DNA of 64,000 bases from Acinetobacter nosocomialis NIPH 2119 (GTDB lineage Bacteria > Pseudomonadota > Gammaproteobacteria > Pseudomonadales > Moraxellaceae). The notes below the pieces were generated by a model. The model saw only the letters and a program-made list of their open reading frames with translations. It ran no database searches and was not told where the DNA came from. Shown here one piece after another: positions 39,034 to 48,569 of this stretch. Positions within the stretch are counted from its first letter, which is position 1. The number at the start of each line of letters is the position of its first letter. Position numbers and translations under genes: made by a program. The stretch is taken from NCBI RefSeq assembly GCF_000368085.1, contig NZ_KB849239.1:2766170-2830169 (forward strand), given 5' to 3'.

Positions 39034-39141
39034 GAATCTTCTCTAATATGGTTTCGATTTAAAAGTGTGTTTTTCTAGATTCGAGTTAGACACGCCATCG
39101 AAAAACCATACGCTTATTCATTCTTATCTCCATTTTCTTCA

Positions 39142-39810
39142 TTAGACAATTAACTCAGCAAGACTATCAACAACTTGCTGAGGTTGGCAATCATAGATAT
39201 TTTCTCCATGATTATAGCCATAGCTAACCACAATACAATCAATTCCGGCACGGCGGGCAGCTTCAATATCATTACTTGAGTCACCAATCATTAAGGACTG
39301 TGAAGCAGATGTTTTTAGGCTTTCCATGCAATGTAATAGTGGTAGTGGGTGCGGTTTTCTTTCAGGTAAGCTATCTCCTCCAAGTACAACTTGAAAATAA
39401 GGAGAAAGCTCTAAGGCATCCAACAGTCCCTGAGCAAGCTTGACAGGCTTATTGGTAACACATGCCATTTTTATATTCAAAGTTTGGCAATGTTTTAAAA
39501 ATTCAGGTACGCCTGGGTAAATTTGAGTATTTACACACAGCTCTGCACCATATATGTCTACAAACTTTTGCAATAAAACCTGATGTTGTTCAGCATCCAA
39601 TTTTCCAAATATATGAAGCAGAACACTTTCACAAAGTTTTGAAGCCCCTTTGCCTACCCATTCCCGTATTTGTGCTTCTGTTACTAATGGCCAACTGAGT
39701 GATTGCAGACTTAAGTTCATAGACCGATATAAATCAGCAGCAGAATCAACCAAGGTTCCATCCAGATCAAATAAAATTAAATCGCGCTTACTTAGTTGTG
39801 CAACAGACAT
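39142..39810 (-). CDS. gph: HAD-family phosphoglycolate phosphatase
   Basis: 222 residues with the HAD motifs: FDLDGTLVDSAADL (nucleophile Asp near residue 15), VTNKP (motif II), KPHPLPLLH (motif III lysine), and GDSSNDIEAARRAG (motif IV). It hydrolyses 2-phosphoglycolate formed during repair of 3'-phosphoglycolate DNA ends. The helical cap between motifs I and II fits Gph. gph upstream of trpE is a common proteobacterial arrangement. Confidence 0.9.
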   Translation of the reverse strand: MSVAQLSKRDLILFDLDGTLVDSAADLYRSMNLSLQSLSWPLVTEAQIREWVGKGASKLCESVLLHIFGKLDAEQHQVLLQKFVDIYGAELCVNTQIYPGVPEFLKHCQTLNIKMACVTNKPVKLAQGLLDALELSPYFQVVLGGDSLPERKPHPLPLLHCMESLKTSASQSLMIGDSSNDIEAARRAGIDCIVVSYGYNHGENIYDCQPQQVVDSLAELIV

Positions 39811-39825
39811 TTTCTTCTACTCAAA

Positions 39826-39854
39826 ATTAAAAAGGCATGCGTTTAGCATGCCTT
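39826..39854 (-). terminator. Terminator of the FHA-domain gene
   Basis: AAGGCATGC (39832-39840) and GCATGCCTT (39846-39854) with a 5-base loop. A T-rich tract follows on the minus strand, so gph is transcribed separately. Confidence 0.85.
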
Positions 39855-39875
39855 GATTGTAAAAGCACCAACGAA

Positions 39876-40505
39876 TTATTTAAAGAATAACCATGCCAAT
39901 ACAGCCAAAATCACTAAAATAATAATAGTAATTAAACCAATAGATGCATTCTTTTGCTGCTCTTTTTCTTCAGCTACACGAGAAACAGGTTCTTCAATAG
40001 CAACCGGAGTTTGCTCAGGCTGAGCATGAATATTCACTCCTTCAGGAATCGGTGCTGGTTTTGGAATAGAAATATTCTGCGGCATACCATCGTGGCGAAC
40101 TTCCACCTCTGCAGCACGCTCTGCAAGGCTTGGCATGCCTTGATCACTTAAATCTTGTGCCGGTGCAGCTTGTACTGGCTCTGCTTCAATTTCAGGTAAA
40201 TCATTATTTTCTTGAGCAGGCGCTAGTACTGAAAATTTAAAACTTGCAAATTGAACAATATCGCCATCATGCAGCTGCTTTTCTTGCTCAATACGAATAT
40301 CGTTTATAAATGTACCATTTGATGAATTAAGGTCTTGCACCCATAACAATTGGTCCTTTAAAAGCAATGCCGCATGGCGACGCGAAATTTCAGCGGCCTG
40401 TAATAGCAAATCAGCATCTTGATGACGTCCCACCAACATATCACGATCAATACTAATTTCTTGACCAGTAAATTCACCAGTAATTGCTTGTAGTTTCCAA
40501 GTCAT
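39876..40505 (-). CDS. FHA-domain protein with a C-terminal membrane anchor
   Basis: 209 residues. The N-terminal forkhead-associated domain (about 1-95) has the phosphothreonine-binding signature residues: GR (MLVGRHQDAD), SRRHA (AEISRRHAALL) and NSSNGTFIN. A long acidic, proline- and glutamine-rich linker follows, then a single C-terminal transmembrane helix (about 188-208, rich in Ile, Leu and Val), a tail-anchored topology with the FHA domain in the cytoplasm. Partner unknown; no kinase or type VI genes are adjacent. It has its own terminator and lies just downstream of gspD. Confidence 0.85.
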   Translation of the reverse strand: MTWKLQAITGEFTGQEISIDRDMLVGRHQDADLLLQAAEISRRHAALLLKDQLLWVQDLNSSNGTFINDIRIEQEKQLHDGDIVQFASFKFSVLAPAQENNDLPEIEAEPVQAAPAQDLSDQGMPSLAERAAEVEVRHDGMPQNISIPKPAPIPEGVNIHAQPEQTPVAIEEPVSRVAEEKEQQKNASIGLITIIILVILAVLAWLFFK

Positions 40506-40545
40506 GCCTATGTCCTATTCATTTTTTATCAATCATAACATGCTA

Positions 40546-42822
40546 CTACGGTGCCGTGCTTGGACGCAGTGTCGTTGTTGTTACTGTATTTTTAGTTCGA
40601 TTCACTTCTGGATCAGGTAACTGCAAGGTCTGTTTCTGAACAGCAGGCTCTACCGCCACAGGTGTGGTTATGGTCGTGCTTTTTCCACCTGATGGAACCT
40701 GTTGATAATTTTTGGATTGAGTTCCAATACTTGGAGGTGTCATTTTTTGATTGTAAACATCATCAACCTGCTCAGGTAATTTTGCAAAATTACCATTTTT
40801 ATCCATAGCCAATTGCAAGCTATAAAGCTGATTATAGCGCTGCTGAGATAAACGGCGAACATCATTCGCATCGCCTACAATTGTTGGATGAATAAAGACA
40901 AGTAGATTACGTTTTACATTACTTCTATTATCCGATCGGAATAATCGCCCAACATAAGGGATACTACTCAATCCTGGTATACCTTGCCTTGAAAGTGATG
41001 TGTCATCTGATACCAAACCACCCAGCACTACAGTCTGCCCATGTTCGGCCAAAACAGCTGTTTTAATAGCACGTTTACTTGTCACCAAGTCAGCAGCTTG
41101 CCCACGACTATCCTGAACAGCAGAGACCTCTTGCTCTACTTCCAGACGCACTGTACCGCCTTCACCAATATGTGGAATAACTTTTAATGTTACACCGACG
41201 TCTTTGCGTTCCACAGTAGTGTATGGATTAATACCCGTACTATTGGTAGTGACTGATCCTGTGACAAATGGAACGTTTTGACCTACAACAATATAAGCTT
41301 CTTCATTATCCATCGTTACAATGGATGGCGTTGAAAGTAAGTTTGATTTTGTATTGGTTTTGAGAGCTTGAATTAATGCACCATACGCCTTACGAGAGTT
41401 ATCAAAATTACCCAATCCTAAAGTTGCACCATTACCTTTATTAGCTCCATTAGCGATAGCAGATGCAGCTCCAGCCGTACCACCCGATAAATAACCAGCA
41501 GCAATAGAAGATAAACTCGCCCCTACATTACTAAAGCTAAGTAAACCAATTCCACTAGATAAATCGCCGAGCGCCCATTGAATTCCAAGTTGATCTGCAT
41601 CATCTCCAGAGACTTCAATAATTGCGGCCTCGATAAGCACTTGTTGACGACGGACGTCTAGTTGTTGAATTGCAGATTCAATTTCACGCATTAATTGGGG
41701 ATCAGCTTTAACCACCAATGAGTTCTGAGCATTATCTGCAATGATACTTACACCATTTTGACTAAAGCTAGAGATATTGTTCTGATTACTATTGTTTGAA
41801 TTACCATTTAGGTTGATTGATGGGGTAGATATTGAACTACCATTTGAACCCGACGTGTTTGAACTAGAGTTCTGGTTATTCCCAATCAAACCATTAATCG
41901 AATTTGATGAATTAGATGAGTTCTTATTGTTGCCAGAAGAAGATACTGCTTGACCAGTGACTAGTCCTTGTAAAATTTCTGATAAATTTTTAGCACTCGC
42001 ATATTTTAATCTAAAAACTTTTAAGCCACCCAAACGATCAGCAGAAGGCACATCCAGCATTTCAATCATGTGGCGAATGCGCTTACGTGTTTCTGGATCA
42101 CCTTTTACTAAAATACGGTTTGTTCTGTTGTCTGCAATAATACGAATACGAGCACCGCTAAAATCTTTAGATGCACCTGTTGCACTCATTGCTTCAAGTT
42201 GTGTGATGATTTCTTCTGCTTGGCTCGATTGAAGATTGATCGCTTCAATATCGTTTTGCCCAGTTCCGTCTAAGTTACGGATAATATTTTCAAGCTGATA
42301 GATATTTGCTGCGCGGTCCGAAACAATCAGTGCATTGGTTCCTGCAATCGCAGCCATATGCGCAAACTGAGGCATTAAAGGGCGAAGTGCTGGAATTAAG
42401 TCATTTGGATTAGTATTTTCAAGCCAAATCACTCGTGTAACGATTTGATCTCCACGAACCCTATTTCTAGCATCATAAGGAATTCCTGAGTTTTTAACGT
42501 TGCTATCGGGCACAAGCTTAATCGTATTACCAGAAGGAATTGCAACAACCCCATTTACATTTAAAACCCCAAGAAATAGGTCATAAACTTCATCTTTATT
42601 TAATGGCTTATTAGAAATGACCGTGACATTACCACGTACTCTTGGATCTACAGCGAAGTTCTTTCCTGTAATGTCTGCAACTTCATTAATAAAAGCAGTT
42701 AAGTCAGCATCACGTAAATTGATCTTCCATGTTTGGGCATAGGCGCTGCTACTCACTGTCGCAATCAATGGGGCTGCTGCAAGTAATGCCCAAAGTGGAC
42801 GTTGATGATTCAATAAAGCCAT
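40546..42822 (-). CDS. gspD: Type II secretion system secretin GspD
   Basis: A 758-residue outer-membrane secretin with a signal peptide (cleavage after SSAYA). N-domains follow: N0 (LRDADLTAFINEVADITG), then N1-N3 with NIIRNLDGTG, and IEMLDVPSADRL. The secretin core carries VPFVTG, GVTLKVIPHI, LGGLVSDD and IPGLSSIPYVGRLF, and a C-terminal S-like tail is present. Between N-domains (about residues 292-354) is an unusually long Asn/Ser/Gly-rich insert. It forms the export channel for lipases and other T2SS substrates and is the last gene of gspN-gspC-gspD; the other gsp genes must lie elsewhere. Confidence 0.95.
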   Translation of the reverse strand: MALLNHQRPLWALLAAAPLIATVSSSAYAQTWKINLRDADLTAFINEVADITGKNFAVDPRVRGNVTVISNKPLNKDEVYDLFLGVLNVNGVVAIPSGNTIKLVPDSNVKNSGIPYDARNRVRGDQIVTRVIWLENTNPNDLIPALRPLMPQFAHMAAIAGTNALIVSDRAANIYQLENIIRNLDGTGQNDIEAINLQSSQAEEIITQLEAMSATGASKDFSGARIRIIADNRTNRILVKGDPETRKRIRHMIEMLDVPSADRLGGLKVFRLKYASAKNLSEILQGLVTGQAVSSSGNNKNSSNSSNSINGLIGNNQNSSSNTSGSNGSSISTPSINLNGNSNNSNQNNISSFSQNGVSIIADNAQNSLVVKADPQLMREIESAIQQLDVRRQQVLIEAAIIEVSGDDADQLGIQWALGDLSSGIGLLSFSNVGASLSSIAAGYLSGGTAGAASAIANGANKGNGATLGLGNFDNSRKAYGALIQALKTNTKSNLLSTPSIVTMDNEEAYIVVGQNVPFVTGSVTTNSTGINPYTTVERKDVGVTLKVIPHIGEGGTVRLEVEQEVSAVQDSRGQAADLVTSKRAIKTAVLAEHGQTVVLGGLVSDDTSLSRQGIPGLSSIPYVGRLFRSDNRSNVKRNLLVFIHPTIVGDANDVRRLSQQRYNQLYSLQLAMDKNGNFAKLPEQVDDVYNQKMTPPSIGTQSKNYQQVPSGGKSTTITTPVAVEPAVQKQTLQLPDPEVNRTKNTVTTTTLRPSTAP

Positions 42823-42863
42823 AACTCGCGATATTTCCTAACTCTTATGGTGACGTGTTATCA

Positions 42864-43703
42864 CTAAAAATTTTGTTGTATGGTCATCACTTGATCACCA
42901 CGTTTTATTTCTATTTTTACTTGTCCTGCTCGACGAGCTTGTTCAAGTAATTGCACATCCGTTTGCCCTTGCCCAACCGTTTGACCATTTAAAGAGACAA
43001 TTCGATCGCCAGGCCTTAAACCTAACTTATTTCTAAGCGCAGTCGGTGTACGTTCTGTAACTTCATAACCTTCACTTGAGTTTCCACTGACCCCCATATC
43101 TTTGAGGTACTGCTCTCGGTTACCTTGCATCTGCTGAATCGCTTGCCCTAGGGCTTGTTGAGTCGTATTTACAGGTGCCGCAGGTTGAGAAGGTGTAGTA
43201 GGTTGTTGTTGTGAAGCATCTGGCGTCATCGGTTGATATAAACCATTTGGCAAACCTTTAAACTCAAGTTCGCGGGTACTGCCATTTCCTTGACGTAACA
43301 CCACATGATCCCAATAAACTTCTGCCAGTTGGTAAGAAGTAGAACCAATGGTTTCACCAACCCGATAACGCTCAGCAATATTATCAACTTTAATAACAGC
43401 CGAAGAGAAGCGGTTTGGATAACCCACCATTACGCCTTGTAATTCTAGATTCACACTTTCCTGAGCCGCATTGGCAGAAGGTTCATTAAAAAGTGAAAAA
43501 GTACTAATGTTTGGTATTTGTGGCTGCTGAGAACCGAGCTCTACCCGATCAAACTGCATCATTTGTGGAGGAGCAATCACCAACCAAAAAAATGAAGCCA
43601 ATTTCCAACACAACCATAAAATTAAAATGGCTAAGACGACTACACTGAGTCGATCTAATTTTTGCCATTGTAATTGCTGTAATTTATCAAGCCATGCTTT
43701 CAT
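42864..43703 (-). CDS. gspC: Type II secretion system protein GspC
   Basis: 279 residues. One N-terminal membrane segment (about 19-45), then the periplasmic homology-region domain (SVNLELQGVMVGYPNRFSSAVI, ERYRVGETIG) that contacts the secretin, a Gln/Pro-rich linker, and a C-terminal PDZ-like domain (LGLRPGDRIVSLNGQTVG). It links the inner-membrane platform with GspD. It overlaps the gspN stop by one base (TAATG), indicating translational coupling. Confidence 0.9.
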   Translation of the reverse strand: MKAWLDKLQQLQWQKLDRLSVVVLAILILWLCWKLASFFWLVIAPPQMMQFDRVELGSQQPQIPNISTFSLFNEPSANAAQESVNLELQGVMVGYPNRFSSAVIKVDNIAERYRVGETIGSTSYQLAEVYWDHVVLRQGNGSTRELEFKGLPNGLYQPMTPDASQQQPTTPSQPAAPVNTTQQALGQAIQQMQGNREQYLKDMGVSGNSSEGYEVTERTPTALRNKLGLRPGDRIVSLNGQTVGQGQTDVQLLEQARRAGQVKIEIKRGDQVMTIQQNF

Positions 43704-44446
43704 TAGTTACCACCTTGTAGTAATGGTTGGCGAGAACTAATGACAAAAGTGTCTAAACCAGCTTTTCCATCATAAGATGGAACGTTAAGCAATAAACGCT
43801 GCGTGAGTTGAACATCAAGCATCATATTGGCATCAAGTAAAAGATTCGCCATTTTTTGATTTCGCTGATCACGGATGTCAACTTGTAGCTGTCCATTGTG
43901 GTCAGCCAACTGCCCACTTAAAGAAGGCATGTTCATACGATCTTGACGATCACCAATATTATAAACTAGCGCTCCACCACCCCAATGCAACTGTCCATCA
44001 ACCGCTGCAAAGCCTTGCTCTTTTTTATAATTAAACTGGATATCTTTAAGTTGAATACTATTTACAGGCCATTGCCAGTTCACAATCTGCTTCAGTGTTT
44101 CTGGAGCAACTTGACCATTCATATTTCGTACAATTACTTTTTTGCCAAAACCATATGCCATGATTCCCGCTAATTGTGTATTACCGCTATGAATATCAAC
44201 ATCTGCAGCAAAGCGTAATAAAAGTAAATCTAGAGGTCTCGTTTTCCAGTGAATGGTTCCCCGTAAAGCACCACGATGCCAGTCTGCTTGCCCCTGCCAG
44301 ATGTTGCCACTTACATTATGGACAGTTTGATTATTTTTTGAAAATTTAGAGATAAGCCAAGTCGCCGGAATCTGTAAAATAATAAAAATTAAAAATGCAA
44401 TGAGGGCAAAAAACCACCACTTCCATTGCTTAGACTTTTTCTTCAT
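43703..44446 (-). CDS. gspN: Type II secretion system protein GspN
   Basis: 247 residues with one N-terminal membrane helix (about 10-33) and a beta-rich periplasmic domain of the T2SSN family (NVSGNIWQGQADW, GTIHWKTRPLDLLL). GspN is an accessory component absent from many T2SS. The stop overlaps the gspC start by one base. First gene of the gspNCD cluster; the promoter must lie in the 330-base gap upstream. Confidence 0.88.
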   Translation of the reverse strand: MKKKSKQWKWWFFALIAFLIFIILQIPATWLISKFSKNNQTVHNVSGNIWQGQADWHRGALRGTIHWKTRPLDLLLLRFAADVDIHSGNTQLAGIMAYGFGKKVIVRNMNGQVAPETLKQIVNWQWPVNSIQLKDIQFNYKKEQGFAAVDGQLHWGGGALVYNIGDRQDRMNMPSLSGQLADHNGQLQVDIRDQRNQKMANLLLDANMMLDVQLTQRLLLNVPSYDGKAGLDTFVISSRQPLLQGGN

Positions 44447-44544
44447 TCAGCCTTACCAACATGCAAATTATCGTCCTTATATGAGAGTTCCTCTCTAGTC
44501 TGACATTATGCATACTTTTTCAACATCGCCAATTCACTTCATAT

Positions 44545-44569
44545 AAAAAAACCAAGCAATCAGGCTTGG
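44545..44569 (-). terminator. Second terminator downstream of hns
   Basis: CCAAGC (44552-44557) pairs with GCTTGG (44564-44569), with seven T following on the minus strand. It repeats the stem core of the terminator at 44733 about 190 bases earlier in transcription. The DNA between the two (44570-44732) has no ORF; an ACTAAAT/ATTTAGT hairpin is the only other element. Confidence 0.75.
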
Positions 44570-44732
44570 CGTCTTCTTAAAGACTATAAGTTGTACGTAT
44601 GACAAAATCATGAAAATTGACGATTGATCTCACTAAATGCAAATTTAGTCTCAACAATGTATTTATTCAGGAATTTAAACACTTTATTGAATACTTTATT
44701 TTTTAAATAAAATTTTTAATTCTTTTTAAAAT

Positions 44733-44763
44733 AAAAAAGCCAAGCTAAATCGCTTGGCTTTTT
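44733..44763 (-). terminator. Terminator of hns
   Basis: GCCAAGC (44739-44745) and GCTTGGC (44752-44758) around a 6-base loop with A and T runs on both sides, just after the hns stop. Confidence 0.9.
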
Positions 44764-44777
44764 AAGAAGCAATACAA

Positions 44778-45104
44778 TTAGATTAAGAAATCTTCAAGTT
44801 TTGCACCTTTTTCGATTTCAGCAACTAACCAGCGTGGTTGTTTACCGCGACCAGTCCAAGTCTCTTCAGAGTTGTTTTTGTTACGGTAGCGTGGTTCTAC
44901 AGATTTACGTGTTGTTTTCTTACGTTTTTGAGCACCAAACTCAAGAAGTTGTTCAACACTAAAACCTACATTTTCAGCAATCTCGATAATTTGATTATAT
45001 GCATCTTCAATTGCTTGATCTTTTTTGCTTGCAATTAAAGCTTCTGCTTCTTCTTGTAAGCGTTTTAACTCTTCAACAGATAATTCACTAATATCCGGTT
45101 TCAT
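44778..45104 (-). CDS. hns: H-NS family nucleoid-associated silencer
   Basis: 108 residues from MKPDISELSV. This ATG has GGAG nine bases upstream; a longer in-frame reading upstream lacks such a site. The N-terminal half is a coiled-coil oligomerisation domain, and a basic linker (QKRKKTTRKS) leads to the DNA-binding loop TWTGRGKQPRWL (residues 82-93), the AT-hook-like signature of H-NS. It silences AT-rich, often foreign DNA; loss alters virulence traits in A. baumannii by published reports. Two terminators follow it. Confidence 0.93.
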   Translation of the reverse strand: MKPDISELSVEELKRLQEEAEALIASKKDQAIEDAYNQIIEIAENVGFSVEQLLEFGAQKRKKTTRKSVEPRYRNKNNSEETWTGRGKQPRWLVAEIEKGAKLEDFLI

Positions 45105-45298
45105 TAATAAATACTCCAGTCTTACAGACAATTCAAATAATACAGACAAAATTTAAAAACATTAAATCATAACCAATAGTATTTATAATCTATTCAATAA
45201 GCAATAGTTTGAAAGACGAGTTCGTCAGAATAATGCTATAAATTTACTTTTTAATTACATTAATAATTATAATTGAAATATATTTTCTTAATATTTAT

Positions 45299-45739
45299 TT
45301 AAGCTAAATGTATTAAGTCATGTCCTACTGATTTTTCTAATTCAATAATTTTACTTTTTACTTCATTTGGTATTTCACATTTTAAACCTGTAGATTTATC
45401 TACACAAACCATTACTGCTTCAGCTGTAGCAACGATTTGCTGCTGCGTTTCACTCCATAATATATAAGCCATACGGAATGCGCTATTGCGCATCTCTTCT
45501 ACACGAACCCCTACTTTCAATACATCTGGATAAAACACAGGTTTTAAATATTTGCACTGACTTGAAGCAACAACAGTATATATATTTGGGGTCAATATAT
45601 TTACATTTTCCATATATAAAATACGTGAGCTTTCAATATATCTATAATATTGTACATTATTGACATGACCAAAAGCATCCATATCTCCCCATGCTACTTT
45701 CTGGTCGTATATTACAGGGTAGACAGACAGTTCTTTCAT
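45299..45739 (-). CDS. YbgC/FadM-type acyl-CoA thioesterase
   Basis: 146 residues, single hotdog domain. The family signature VAWGDMDAFGHVNNVQYYRYIESSR (near residues 15-39, catalytic Asp about 21) is intact, and the rest matches 4HBT thioesterases. Cytoplasmic. It follows hemY after seven bases, so it is probably the last gene of the hemC operon, although no link to haem synthesis is known. Substrate chain length cannot be told. Confidence 0.85.
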   Translation of the reverse strand: MKELSVYPVIYDQKVAWGDMDAFGHVNNVQYYRYIESSRILYMENVNILTPNIYTVVASSQCKYLKPVFYPDVLKVGVRVEEMRNSAFRMAYILWSETQQQIVATAEAVMVCVDKSTGLKCEIPNEVKSKIIELEKSVGHDLIHLA

Positions 45740-45746
45740 TTTTACC

Positions 45747-46940
45747 TCATATTTTAAATTTTAAAAAATTCGCATCATTTTCAAAGATTAGGTTTAACTG
45801 TTTGATTAACTCATCATCTTCTTTTAAGGTTGATTTAATACGTAAATAGCTCATTAAAATATTATCTGGGTATAAACTTAATAATATTTCTGCTTCAGCT
45901 TGACGCTCCGTTGCCATGTAAACATGCCATTTTGCAAATGTTAAAACCGGCAAATTCATATATTGAGATTCGAATTGATTAATCTTTTCCTCAACATCTG
46001 CATAGTCAGGAACCTGCTTAAGCAATTGTTGCTGAAACCATAAGTAAAATACGTCTGGATCAAATTGCTCTTTGAGTAAATGCAAGGTTAATGCTTCATG
46101 CTGAATACTCATTTCTGGCATACGTGCCAAAAGTTTTAGCCATAGCAATTTACTACTATAAGGTCTAGTTTGAATTTCAGACTCTAAATCTAGATAGCGC
46201 TGTTGCAGTGCATGTAAATCGTCTACCGAAGCTTGATCGAATTGTTGTAGAAGCTGTTGCAACCATAAATCACGATGCTCAGCATCCAATAATCCATACT
46301 TCATTGAACGCAAATATACCCATGGTTGCTGTAAAGCAAGCTGCCCCCATAACGCGGTTAATCGTTGTTGATATGCAGTCTCGATCTCTTCAAGCCAAGG
46401 TGATAATTGATGTTGATATAGAAACTCAAGATGAGTTAATGCACGTTCAGCTTCATTTTGAGCTAGAAATATTTCAATACGCTGCAACTCAGCTAATTCA
46501 AAAGCCATTGGTGGGGATTGATCTAAAGCATCTAATGCTTTTTGATAATCTCCACTTAAAACCAAAAACTTGGCATCAATAATATTTTTTAAAAGGCCCG
46601 ACTGATTAAAAACGCGTTCGATAAATACGCGTTGGTCTTCGGCAGCTTCTAATAGCCAGACAATACCTAATTGCTCATAAGGATGAAGGTTTTTAAATTG
46701 AAAAATATTTTCTCTTTTCCTCTGTTCACGCGAGGAATAACGTTTAATCCAAAGCCATATTAACTGAGCAATAAAACTCATCACAACAAAGGTAAGGACT
46801 AAGCCCCACACATTTGTTTGCAGTTGCAATTGACGCCAGTAGATATAGACGTAACCCATACCGTAGCCATAACTCAATAAAGCTAAAGCCGCAAAAAGTA
46901 CTAAGCTAATGAGCAGATAAACCCATAGGAGATGTTTCAT
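45747..46940 (-). CDS. hemY: HemY-like TPR membrane protein of the hem operon
   Basis: 397 residues. Two N-terminal membrane helices (about 5-28 and 42-64) are followed by the HemY_N region (WIKRYSSREQRKRENIFQF) and a long alpha-helical TPR array. It follows hemX after nine bases. In E. coli HemY is an inner-membrane protein of unclear function within hemCDXY and is not the protoporphyrinogen oxidase of Gram-positives with the same name. AAGGAGG precedes the ATG. Confidence 0.85.
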   Translation of the reverse strand: MKHLLWVYLLISLVLFAALALLSYGYGMGYVYIYWRQLQLQTNVWGLVLTFVVMSFIAQLIWLWIKRYSSREQRKRENIFQFKNLHPYEQLGIVWLLEAAEDQRVFIERVFNQSGLLKNIIDAKFLVLSGDYQKALDALDQSPPMAFELAELQRIEIFLAQNEAERALTHLEFLYQHQLSPWLEEIETAYQQRLTALWGQLALQQPWVYLRSMKYGLLDAEHRDLWLQQLLQQFDQASVDDLHALQQRYLDLESEIQTRPYSSKLLWLKLLARMPEMSIQHEALTLHLLKEQFDPDVFYLWFQQQLLKQVPDYADVEEKINQFESQYMNLPVLTFAKWHVYMATERQAEAEILLSLYPDNILMSYLRIKSTLKEDDELIKQLNLIFENDANFLKFKI

Positions 46941-46949
46941 ATGTCCTCC

Positions 46950-47789
46950 TTATGAGCCTAATAGACCAAGAGTTGATAATTTAGGCACAGGCACGATAGA
47001 TAAGTGAGCCACTTTAGCAATACGGTTTTTCAATTGTTGACTGGTGGCGTCTGGCAGTTCATTTAGTTTTTGCATTACTGATTGCAGCTCATTTTGATAC
47101 TCTGCCATCTTTCCTTGATTTAATGCCTGCTCAGCAATTAAGAGTCTTAATTGCACTTCCTTAAATACAACACTTCGATTCATTAAATTAATAGACGGCG
47201 TTTCTACTTTTTCAATACGGAACCATTTTTTCCACCAAGACACTGCCTCGGATTGATCCATTTCAAGTTTAGGTTGAGCTAATGCTTGTTGAATATTCTT
47301 ATCAATAGTTTGCAGTAAGTCATCAATCAATTGATGACGCTGATTTTGAGCAATTACGTATTGCTGTATTGCCTGTTTATCCTGTTCAATCGCCTGATTT
47401 AAACTGTGTTGTAATGCCGGGGCAATTTCATATTGTGGTAAGGATTGTTGTAGCTGAGTTAAATGATCTACCGCAAAAATAAACTGTTGTTGATCTATCG
47501 CAAACTGAATTAAATCTAATTTTTGTTTAATGACTACCGTTGGCGTAATACCAGTATGAATGATTTCATGATTTGTTAAAGGTGCTGCTTGAACGTCACT
47601 ACTCGACTGAGTCTGTGTTTGTCTTTTTAATGCCACCAATTGATCATTTAAATTGGCATACTGCTGCTCCGATTGCAGTAAGCTCTGCTGAAGCTCAGGA
47701 ACAGTACGAGAAATTTGCCACATATCGTAACTGAGCTTAGCCAACCAAGCGATGCTCAGCAAAATGATGATAGAAACAAGTTTTCTCAT
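46950..47789 (-). CDS. hemX: HemX-like membrane protein of the hem operon
   Basis: 279 residues with one N-terminal membrane helix (about 4-22) and a periplasmic helical, glutamine-rich domain with coiled-coil character. The block SEAVSWWKKWFRIEKVETP matches the region conserved in HemX proteins. It lies between hemD and hemY, as in enterobacteria. It has no methyltransferase motifs, so the old name uroporphyrinogen methyltransferase does not apply. Confidence 0.8.
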   Translation of the reverse strand: MRKLVSIIILLSIAWLAKLSYDMWQISRTVPELQQSLLQSEQQYANLNDQLVALKRQTQTQSSSDVQAAPLTNHEIIHTGITPTVVIKQKLDLIQFAIDQQQFIFAVDHLTQLQQSLPQYEIAPALQHSLNQAIEQDKQAIQQYVIAQNQRHQLIDDLLQTIDKNIQQALAQPKLEMDQSEAVSWWKKWFRIEKVETPSINLMNRSVVFKEVQLRLLIAEQALNQGKMAEYQNELQSVMQKLNELPDATSQQLKNRIAKVAHLSIVPVPKLSTLGLLGS

Positions 47790-47797
47790 ACGAATCC

Positions 47798-48565
47798 TTA
47801 TAATGCCTGAATGTGATGAATCATCCCCGAAGGCGATAAATTTTCAAGTTGAATAATGTGAAAATAGGCCTGTTGTTGATCGCGATATTTTTTTACAAGT
47901 TGAAAAAGACGTGGCCCTAAAACCAAATATACACAATCAGGTTGTACATTATTTTTTAAACAAAGCTCTAACCAATATTTCCAGCTTGCCTCACTGGTAA
48001 TTAAGACAAGCCATTTTTCTAAATTATAATTTGAATTCTGTGTCAGATGTTTGAACTTTGAATATGAAACTTCTGGGCACTGTCGATGATATAAGACAAA
48101 ATTCAAAATCTGAATGCCTTGCTGCTGCAAAGTTTCCATCATAAATTGACGGCCACCTTCACCTCTCCAAAAAGCCACACTACCCGTCTGTCGCATATTA
48201 TGAAGAATAGGAAGATTAAGCATGCCTTCAGACGTTTCCACATCTGGAACATGCGCGTCAATTCCATATTCATGGAGACGATTTGCCGTGGCTTGTCCGA
48301 CCGCAATCCACTGAATATGTTTTAAGTCTTCTAGCTTTAAACCACTTTGCTTTAAATATTGCATCCCCACATCAACAGCAGTGGGGCTCACAACTATAAT
48401 CGCTTGTGCGCCAGTTAACTGCTGATAGAGTTGAGCGAGTGATTCTAAAAAAGGTTGAGCAACCAGCTCTAAAAGAGGTAAAGACTCGACCTGAAACCCC
48501 TTATTTTGCAAAGCTTGAGTTAATTCAGCCGCACGTGAATCAGGTCGAGTATTAATAAACAGCAT
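47798..48565 (-). CDS. hemD: Uroporphyrinogen-III synthase
   Basis: 255 residues. HemD sequences diverge strongly, but the first strand (MLFINTRPDSRAAELTQAL), the mid-protein AIIVVSPTAVDVG and AVGQATANRLHEYGI, and ITSEASWKYW fit the two-domain fold. It closes hydroxymethylbilane to uroporphyrinogen III. It starts four bases after hemC, a tight operon. Confidence 0.92.
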   Translation of the reverse strand: MLFINTRPDSRAAELTQALQNKGFQVESLPLLELVAQPFLESLAQLYQQLTGAQAIIVVSPTAVDVGMQYLKQSGLKLEDLKHIQWIAVGQATANRLHEYGIDAHVPDVETSEGMLNLPILHNMRQTGSVAFWRGEGGRQFMMETLQQQGIQILNFVLYHRQCPEVSYSKFKHLTQNSNYNLEKWLVLITSEASWKYWLELCLKNNVQPDCVYLVLGPRLFQLVKKYRDQQQAYFHIIQLENLSPSGMIHHIQAL

Positions 48566-48569
48566 AACG

